A DNA stretch of 27,692 bases from DATAVK01 sp036267755 (lineage in GTDB: Bacteria; Actinomycetota; Actinomycetes; JAFAQI01): NCBI GenBank assembly GCA_036267755.1, contig DATAVK010000090.1:1-27692 (forward strand). Reading direction: 5' to 3'. The stretch's first letter is position 1. Each line of letters begins with the position of its first letter. This document shows positions 23,103 through 27,692 of the stretch, piece after piece. A model generated the notes under the pieces. That model did not search any database. It was given only the letters and a program-made list of their open reading frames with translations, and had not been told where the DNA came from. The translations under genes were made by a program, and so were the position numbers.

Positions 23103-23941
23103 GATGCGCTCCCTTGGAGTGGGCCGTTGTACTGGGTGTACTCCGGGTTCGTGCCGTTCGCCGCTGCAGTCTGCGCCTGCGCCAGCCACGCCTTGTATTG
23201 CGCCATCGGCAAGGCCTTGACCGTGAACAGCATCCGGTCGTGATCGACGCCGCAGTACTCAGCGCACTTGCCCTTGAAGATGCCAGCTGTGGTCACGGTG
23301 AGCTCGAACTGGTTGACCCGCCCCGGGATGACGTCGCGCTTGAACAGGAACGGGATGACCCAGAACGAGTGGATGACGTCGGGCGAGGTCTCGTAGAAGT
23401 GGATCTTCTCGCCGACCGGGAGCACCAGCTGCGGGTCCTGGCCCGGCCGGCCGGTGATCGACAGGCCCTTGTCGAGGTAGTTGAACTGCCAGTTCCACTG
23501 GAACCCGACGACGCCGACCCGCAAGCCACCGGGTGTGATCTTGTCCTCGTCGCTCTCGCGGATCGCCGTGAAGTAGAACAGCACCGACACGATGACGACG
23601 GGGATGAAGGTGTACAGCACCTCGATCGGCAGGTTGTAACGCACCTGCCGGGGCAGCTGGTCCTCGGACCGCTTCCGGAACATGATCGCCGAGCCGATGA
23701 TCAGCACCAGCATGATGCCGCCGATGATCACTGACGCGAGTAGCGCTCCCTGCCAGAGCCCGAGCACCTTCTTGCCCTGGTCGGTGACGGGCTTCGGCCA
23801 GCCGCCTCGCTCCCACTTCGCGGCCTCGCCCGTGCAGCCGGTCGCGAGCAGCAGTGGAGCGCCCAGAGCGAGCAGCCGAAGGCGGCGAAACCGGCCTCGA
23901 CGAACCGGTTCCGGCACGGCTCGAGAGTCAACGATCGGCAC
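23099..23941 (-). CDS. ctaC: Cytochrome c oxidase subunit II, CuA-containing lipoprotein
   Basis: The 280-residue protein has an N-terminal signal with lipobox-like LLATGC (Cys36 as the likely lipidated residue; alanine at -3 is not the usual residue). Two transmembrane helices (about 65-87, 108-127) and a periplasm-side CuA cupredoxin domain follow. CuA ligands are H191, C226, E228, C230, H234 and M237 (CAEYCGVDHDRM). The aromatic electron-entry segment is FQWNWQFNY. It receives electrons from QcrC. GTG 23941 is preceded by TAGGGT with only 6 nt between and no ribosome site, so it is probably leaderless. Confidence 0.96.
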   Translation of the reverse strand: MPIVDSRAVPEPVRRGRFRRLRLLALGAPLLLATGCTGEAAKWERGGWPKPVTDQGKKVLGLWQGALLASVIIGGIMLVLIIGSAIMFRKRSEDQLPRQVRYNLPIEVLYTFIPVVIVSVLFYFTAIRESDEDKITPGGLRVGVVGFQWNWQFNYLDKGLSITGRPGQDPQLVLPVGEKIHFYETSPDVIHSFWVIPFLFKRDVIPGRVNQFELTVTTAGIFKGKCAEYCGVDHDRMLFTVKALPMAQYKAWLAQAQTAAANGTNPEYTQYNGPLQGSAS

Positions 23942-23947
23942 GGCAGA

Positions 23948-23953
23948 ACCCTA
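23948..23953 (-). promoter_or_regulatory. -10 element of the ctaC-ctaD-ctaF operon
   Basis: TAGGGT on the minus strand, ending 6 nt before GTG 23941. This is the consensus actinobacterial -10. The matching -35 position (23971-23976) reads GGGTGC, a poor match, and is overlapped by a CCCC-TTT-GGGG inverted repeat. Confidence 0.55.
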
Positions 23954-23973
23954 ACGCAGGGCCGGATTTCGCA

Positions 23974-23984
23974 CCCCTTTGGGG
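23974..23984. repeat. CCCC/GGGG inverted repeat over the ctaC -35 region
   Basis: CCCC and GGGG flank TTT, between the adoK stop (23992) and ctaC. It covers the expected -35 of the ctaC promoter, so it could be an operator, or a short terminator stem for adoK. It is too short to be decisive. Confidence 0.3.
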
Positions 23985-23991
23985 CGGCGTG

Positions 23992-24954
23992 TCAGGACAG
24001 GTGGCTGGTGATCTCGGCCGCGGCCGCTTCGCCGTACGCCGCGGTCAGGCGTTCGCTCGCCTCAGCAGCGTCGAAGCGGTACTCCTGCGGGCCTACCGAC
24101 TCGACGCACGACGTGGCCAACAGCGCCCCCAGCTGGGCGGACCGCTCGAGCGACAGGTCCCACGACCGGCCGGTCAGGAACCCGGAGCGGAACGCGTCGC
24201 CGACGCCAGTCGGCTCGACCACCTCGCGGGCCGGGACCACCCCGATCCGCAGCGTCTCCTCCCCCGCCTGCTCGACCGTGATGCCCTCAGCGCCGTGCGT
24301 GGTGACCCGGATGGCCACCCGGTCGAGCATCTCGGCCGGGCTCCAGCCGGTCTTGTTCTCCACCAGCGCGGCCTCGTACCGGTTGCCGAACAGCAGCGCC
24401 GCGCCGTCGAGCAGCGTGCGGATCGCCTCGCCGTCGAGGAACGCGAGCTGCTGCGAGACGTCGGCCGCGAACGGGATGCCGTTCTCCAGGCACTGCCGGG
24501 TGTGGCGCAGCATCGCGTCAGGGTCGTTCGCGCCGATGAGGACCAGGTCGAGATCGCCGAGCGTGGTGAGGTCGATCTCGCGGGCTTCACTCATCGCGCC
24601 GGGGTAGAAGGACGCGATCTGGTTGTGCTCGGCGTCGGTCGTGCACACGAACCGCGCCGTATGGCGGGTCGTCGAGGTCAGGACGGCGGAGGTGTCGACG
24701 CCGTGCCGGTCCAGCCACGCCCGGTACTCAGCGAAGTCGTCCCCGACCGATCCGACGAGCAGCGGGCGCAGCCCCAGCAGCGCCATGCCGAAGCTGATGT
24801 TCGCGGCCACTCCGCCGCGCCGAATCTCCAGGTCGTCCACCAGGAACGACACCGACAGGTGCGCGAGCTGGTCGGGCAGCAGCTGCTCGCTGAACCGACC
24901 GGCGAAGGTCATCAGGTGGTCGGTCGCGATGGATCCGGTCACGGCGATAGGCAC
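23992..24954 (-). CDS. adoK: PfkB-family kinase, adenosine kinase (AdoK) type
   Basis: The 320-residue ribokinase-fold enzyme probably phosphorylates adenosine to AMP with ATP. The N-terminus PIAVTGSIATDHLMTFAGRFSEQLL and the segments SFLVDDLEIRRGGVAANISF, HTARFVCTTD and SFYPGAMSEAR closely recall M. tuberculosis AdoK (Rv2202c), in the same neighbourhood. The anion-hole/catalytic motif is PTGVGDAFRSGFL with catalytic D253. The GTG start at 24954 has a TAGTTT hexamer ending 9 nt upstream. Assignment to adenosine rather than another sugar kinase substrate rests on this resemblance. Confidence 0.87.
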   Translation of the reverse strand: MPIAVTGSIATDHLMTFAGRFSEQLLPDQLAHLSVSFLVDDLEIRRGGVAANISFGMALLGLRPLLVGSVGDDFAEYRAWLDRHGVDTSAVLTSTTRHTARFVCTTDAEHNQIASFYPGAMSEAREIDLTTLGDLDLVLIGANDPDAMLRHTRQCLENGIPFAADVSQQLAFLDGEAIRTLLDGAALLFGNRYEAALVENKTGWSPAEMLDRVAIRVTTHGAEGITVEQAGEETLRIGVVPAREVVEPTGVGDAFRSGFLTGRSWDLSLERSAQLGALLATSCVESVGPQEYRFDAAEASERLTAAYGEAAAAEITSHLS

Positions 24955-24963
24955 GACCCAAGA

Positions 24964-24978
24964 AACTACCCGTGGGTA
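24964..24978. promoter_or_regulatory. Divergent adoK/small-gene control region with short inverted repeat
   Basis: Only 64 nt separate the two divergent start codons. TACCC-GT-GGGTA (24967-24978) is an inverted repeat overlapping the minus-strand -10 candidate TAGTTT (24964-24969) of adoK. A protein bound here could affect both genes. Confidence 0.3.
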
Positions 24979-25005
24979 AGGCTTCCGTTACCGGCGGGTC
25001 ACTCC

Positions 25006-25011
25006 TACCGT
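25006..25011 (+). promoter_or_regulatory. -10-like hexamer for leaderless expression of the 63-residue protein
   Basis: TACCGT ends 7 nt before ATG 25019, the same spacing and hexamer as before the exonuclease/UvrC-like gene. No ribosome site is present. Confidence 0.45.
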
Positions 25012-25018
25012 GCGCCCT

Positions 25019-25210
25019 ATGTCCGTGATTCGGTCCGTGCCCTCTCAGGTCGACGCCAACGGGATCGATGAGTTGATCGCCGATGCCCGGCAGATTGCCC
25101 TGCCTCGCCAGGTGACGGTGGACCTCACGCGCGCCGAGCAGCCTGAGTCACTGGTGATTCCGCCGGCGTCGGTCAACCTCGTCGAGGGGTACGACGACTA
25201 CGGCGTCTGA
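25019..25210 (+). CDS. 63-residue protein of unknown function
   Basis: The small soluble protein (MSVIRSVPSQVDANGIDELIADARQIALPRQVTVDLTRAEQPESLVIPPASVNLVEGYDDYGV) has no cysteine and no membrane segment. It is predicted to be a helix followed by strands, ending in an acidic, tyrosine-containing tail. ATG 25019 is the first in-frame start and lies 7 nt after TACCGT. It is divergent from adoK and convergent with erpA, with a strong hairpin just after its stop. I do not recognise the family. The well-placed promoter-like hexamer and hairpin support a real transcript. Confidence 0.65.
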   Translation: MSVIRSVPSQVDANGIDELIADARQIALPRQVTVDLTRAEQPESLVIPPASVNLVEGYDDYGV

Positions 25211-25220
25211 GCACGCCTCG

Positions 25221-25240
25221 CGCCCGGCGATTGCCGGGCG
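25221..25240. terminator. Bidirectional hairpin between the 63-residue gene and erpA
   Basis: CGCCCGGC and GCCGGGCG form a perfect 8-bp GC stem with a GATT loop. It starts 10 nt after one stop codon and ends 6 nt from the convergent erpA stop. There is no T-run, as is usual for GC-rich actinobacterial terminators. Confidence 0.7.
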
Positions 25241-25246
25241 GTCAGG

Positions 25247-25609
25247 TCAGTGGAAGCTGTCGCCGCAGGCGCAGGATCCGCCGGCGTTCGGGTTGTCGAT
25301 GGTGAAACCCTGCTTCTCGATGGTGTCGACGAAGTCGATCGTGGCGCCGGCGAGGTAGGGCACGCTCATCCGGTCGACGACGACCTTGACGCCACCGAAG
25401 TCGGTGAAGGTGTCGCCCTCGAGGCTGCGCTCGTCGAAGAACAGCTGGTAACGCAGGCCGGAGCAGCCACCAGGCTGTACGGCAATGCGGAGCGCGAGGT
25501 CGTCGCGGCCTTCCTGGTCGATCAGGCTCTTGACCTTGACCGCGGCGGTGTCGCTGAGGATCACGGACTGCGCGGTGGTGGTCTCCTGCGTGGTGTCCTG
25601 AACGGTCAT
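25247..25609 (-). CDS. erpA: A-type iron-sulfur cluster insertion protein
   Basis: The 120-residue A-type carrier (HesB/IscA/ErpA) delivers Fe-S clusters to apoproteins. The three conserved cysteines are C49 (GGCSG) and C113/C115 (SCACGDSF). The usual ALRIAVQPGGCSGLRYQL and DRMSVPYLAGATIDFVDTIEKQGFTIDNPN blocks are present. The ATG at 25609 has AGGAG 9 nt upstream. The conserved neighbourhood with adoK and the glycerate-kinase-like gene matches Rv2204c. QcrA (2Fe-2S) is a possible client encoded nearby. Confidence 0.95.
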   Translation of the reverse strand: MTVQDTTQETTTAQSVILSDTAAVKVKSLIDQEGRDDLALRIAVQPGGCSGLRYQLFFDERSLEGDTFTDFGGVKVVVDRMSVPYLAGATIDFVDTIEKQGFTIDNPNAGGSCACGDSFH

Positions 25610-25736
25610 CGCGGCGAGCTCCTGGGGTGAGTCGGTCAGTTCCGTAGGGATAACGGCGGGTACGCCGGAGTTTCTTCCCTGCCTCTATCGTCCCACATGT
25701 CCCGCCCGGCAAGTCCCAGGCGGCACCACGCCTGGC

Positions 25737-26804
25737 TCAGCGGGACCAGGTTCGGGCGAGTGCAGCACCGAGCACCGCCAGCCCGTCGACTCCAGCCTGG
25801 ACGGCCGCCTCGGCGGACCCGAGCTGCTCGGCGACCGTCCACACCTCGTCGAGGCCGTGCGAGGCCGCCTCGCGCGCCCCGATGTCGGCCTGACCGGCCG
25901 CGACAACGCACGGCACGCCGGCCTGCTGGGCGATCGCGGCGACGCCGGACACCGCCTTGCCACGCAGCGAGGTCGCGTCGTACCGGCCCTCACCGGTGAC
26001 GACGAGGTCAGCGTCGGCGACCTCGTCCGCGAGGCCGATCGCATCGAGCACCATCTCGATGCCGGAAGTGCGCTCGGCGCCGAGCGCGAGCAGCCCGAAC
26101 CCCAGCCCTCCGGCGGCGCCGGCTCCCGGAGCGGACCGCAGCCCCGGCATGCCGGTGGCCGCCTCCACCACGTCGGCCCACCGCTCCAGCGCGGCGTCCA
26201 GCGCCATGATCGCGGCGTCGTCGGCGCCCTTCTGCGGCCCGTAGACAGCGGTCGCGCCGTACAGGCCGAGCAGTGGGTTGTCCACGTCGGTGGCGGCCAC
26301 CAGCCGGACGCCGGGCACGGCGGGCACGCTGACCTCGGAGGCCTGGCTGAGCGCAATCCCGCCACCGGTGAGCAGGCCGGCGGGCTCCGCACCCAGCGCC
26401 GCCCACAGCCCGGCCCCGCCGTCGTTCGTCGCGGAGCCGCCCAATCCGACGACGACGGTATGGACGCCTGGCGTGACGGCTGCGGCGGCGACCAGCCGCC
26501 CGACCGCCTCGGTGGATCCGGTCCGGACATCCCGCCCGGCGCGGGCGACCGCCTCCGGACCGCACCCCACCGCCGACTCGACATAGCCGGCGCCGCCTGC
26601 GACCAGCAGACCGGCAATCGGCGAGCGGCTGCCAGCCAGCGACGCGGCCAGCGTGTCGACCAGGCCCGGGCCGCCGTCGGAGACAGGCCGAAGCACGAGC
26701 GTGTCGTCGGGCGCGACCGACTGCCACCCGACGGCCAGCGCCGCAGCGGCCTCCGCGGCGGTCGCGGTCCCCGTGTAGCAGTCCGGGGCCAGCACAACTC
26801 GCAT
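25737..26804 (-). CDS. Glycerate kinase-family protein, divergent active site
   Basis: The 355-residue protein belongs to the GarK/GlxK glycerate kinase type. Conserved segments are VVLAPD at the start, VGLGGSATNDGGAGLWAALGA, VAATDVDNPLLG, YGPQKGA and VVTGEGRYDATSLRGK. Two hallmark segments differ: the usual APDSFKGS is APDCYTGT, losing the lysine, and the usual ADGGEGT is SDGGPGL. The substrate may therefore not be glycerate; Rv2205c in the same neighbourhood appears to share this divergence. ATG 26804 is chosen as the domain start with an AGGA 8-9 nt upstream; ATG 26813 is possible. The 127-nt gap to erpA holds no gene. Confidence 0.85.
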   Translation of the reverse strand: MRVVLAPDCYTGTATAAEAAAALAVGWQSVAPDDTLVLRPVSDGGPGLVDTLAASLAGSRSPIAGLLVAGGAGYVESAVGCGPEAVARAGRDVRTGSTEAVGRLVAAAAVTPGVHTVVVGLGGSATNDGGAGLWAALGAEPAGLLTGGGIALSQASEVSVPAVPGVRLVAATDVDNPLLGLYGATAVYGPQKGADDAAIMALDAALERWADVVEAATGMPGLRSAPGAGAAGGLGFGLLALGAERTSGIEMVLDAIGLADEVADADLVVTGEGRYDATSLRGKAVSGVAAIAQQAGVPCVVAAGQADIGAREAASHGLDEVWTVAEQLGSAEAAVQAGVDGLAVLGAALARTWSR

Positions 26805-26838
26805 GACCGCCATCCTGCCCGCTGGTAGGAACGACGTC

Positions 26839-27692
26839 GTGACAAGCATCCGCCCGCTGACCGAGGCCGACATCGAGGCCGCCGGCCAGGTGCAGGTCGC
26901 CGCCTTCGACGACTTCGATCGACGGATGGGCGAGAAAACCCCGCCGATCTCCGCCGAGCGATGGAAGCGGGTCCACGGCCGAATCCGGCACTTCCTCATC
27001 CACGACCCGGGCGGATCCTGGGTGTCGACGTCCGACGACGGCGCCGTCACGGGCGTCGCCCTGGCTTCGGTGCGCGGCGACCTGTGGGGGCTGTCGCTGC
27101 TCGTCGTAAAGCCGGGCGGCCAGTCTGGCGGCGCCGGTCGCCAGCTGCTCAACGCCACGTTGGGCTACGCGGAGGGCTGCGACCGGGCGGTGATCCTGGC
27201 GAGCCGGGACCCACGCGCGGTCCGGCTGTACGCGACGAGCGGGTTCGACGTGTACCCGCAGATGGCGGCCGACGGCGTCCCCGACCTGCAGCAGCTGCCC
27301 GAGACCGTGTCGCGGGTCCGCCCCCTCGAGTCGGGCGACGCCTCGCTGCTCGAGCGCATCGACCAGCAGGTACGACGAGCCACCCGCGGGCCCGACCACG
27401 AGCTGCTCGGCCGCAACACCGGCTTCGTCTGCGACGACGGCGCCGGCTCCGGATACGCCTATGTCACGACGGACGGCGGGTATCTGACCACGCTGGTGGC
27501 CTGCGACGAGCGGACCGCAAGCGACCTGCTGTGGCGGTGCCTGCAGGAGATCGGATCGGCTGGGCTGTCCGCCAACGTCTCCGACCTCGGCGCGAACCAA
27601 CAGTGGGCGATGCGCGTAGCGCTGCAAGCCCGGCTCGCGCTGAATCCGCGCGGGCCGGTGCTCTGGCGCGGCGGCTCGCCGCCGCCGGCGTA
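26839..27692 (+). CDS. Tandem GNAT-fold acetyltransferase-like protein, end at window edge
   Basis: From GTG 26839, 284 codons are open to the window edge, where the last two bases are 'ta', possibly the first two bases of a stop codon. The N-terminal half is a GNAT domain (MTSIRPLTEADIEAAGQVQVAAF...) with the acetyl-CoA loop QSGGAGRQLL and the typical ...ASRDPRAVRLYATSGFDVYPQM end. The second half (from VRPLESGDASLLERI) resembles a second, degenerate GNAT domain without a clear acetyl-CoA loop. The substrate is unknown. It is divergent from the glycerate-kinase-like gene across 34 nt. TAGGAA ends 7 nt before the GTG, a weak leaderless signal; no ribosome site is seen. Confidence 0.8.
   Translation, partial: MTSIRPLTEADIEAAGQVQVAAFDDFDRRMGEKTPPISAERWKRVHGRIRHFLIHDPGGSWVSTSDDGAVTGVALASVRGDLWGLSLLVVKPGGQSGGAGRQLLNATLGYAEGCDRAVILASRDPRAVRLYATSGFDVYPQMAADGVPDLQQLPETVSRVRPLESGDASLLERIDQQVRRATRGPDHELLGRNTGFVCDDGAGSGYAYVTTDGGYLTTLVACDERTASDLLWRCLQEIGSAGLSANVSDLGANQQWAMRVALQARLALNPRGPVLWRGGSPPPA

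Noticed and set aside
25242..25712. Open frame overlapping erpA on the same strand
   Set aside because: Arg-rich shadow frame; erpA has the complete three-cysteine A-type carrier pattern.

Overview
The window is a high-GC actinobacterial chromosome segment. The evidence is the high GC content with many GTG starts, a PimB'-type mannosyltransferase, a SepH cell-division protein, an actinobacterial cytochrome bcc-aa3 oxidase (diheme QcrC, three-helix Rieske QcrA, QcrB with PDWY) and AdoK-type adenosine kinase. From memory, the order fadD15 / pimB / NlpC-P60 / DnaQ-UvrC fusion / trpD / ctaE-qcrCAB / ctaF-ctaC / adoK / erpA / glycerate kinase matches the M. tuberculosis Rv2187-Rv2205c neighbourhood. 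Differences are that ctaD lies inside the cta operon, sepH and a metallopeptidase-like gene sit beside pimB, and I see no mmpS3 or asnB. It is therefore probably a non-mycobacterial actinomycete. No mobile element, tRNA, rRNA or CRISPR array was seen.

Layout: (1) 1-391, start of a zinc-ribbon protein on the minus strand, cut by the window edge. (2) 517-4584, plus strand: long-chain acyl-CoA synthetase, then a GAF-containing histidine kinase and a LuxR-type response regulator with overlapping start and stop codons. (3) 9317-4739, minus strand, an envelope/division block: secreted NlpC/P60 hydrolase led by a ydaO-type c-di-AMP riboswitch, then sepH, a membrane-anchored HExxH protein and pimB, the last three linked by 4-base stop/start overlaps. 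(4) 9606-13026: a 63-residue four-cysteine protein and a coiled-coil NYN nuclease-like protein on the minus strand, divergent from a DEDDh exonuclease/UvrC-like fusion. (5) 13044-15943: an APH-fold phosphotransferase overlapping a stand-alone AsnC-type ligand-binding domain, convergent with trpD and a degenerate receiver-domain protein. (6) 16088-23941: the respiratory cluster, ctaE-qcrC-qcrA-qcrB on plus and ctaC-ctaD-ctaF on minus, with arfB and a 59-residue unknown protein between. (7) 23992-27692: adoK, a 63-residue unknown protein, erpA, a divergent glycerate-kinase-family protein and a GNAT protein running into the window edge.

The respiratory genes encode all core catalytic subunits of a menaquinol:O2 supercomplex. 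The block at 4739-9317 links peptidoglycan hydrolysis, FtsZ regulation and phosphatidylinositol mannoside synthesis. Several genes have a -10-like hexamer only 6-7 nt before the start codon, suggesting common leaderless transcription. I found no clear candidate for an entirely new multi-gene system. The best second looks are the riboswitch, the exonuclease/NYN divergent pair, the SepH-coupled metallopeptidase-like protein, the degenerate receiver, the small proteins and the unassigned palindromes.
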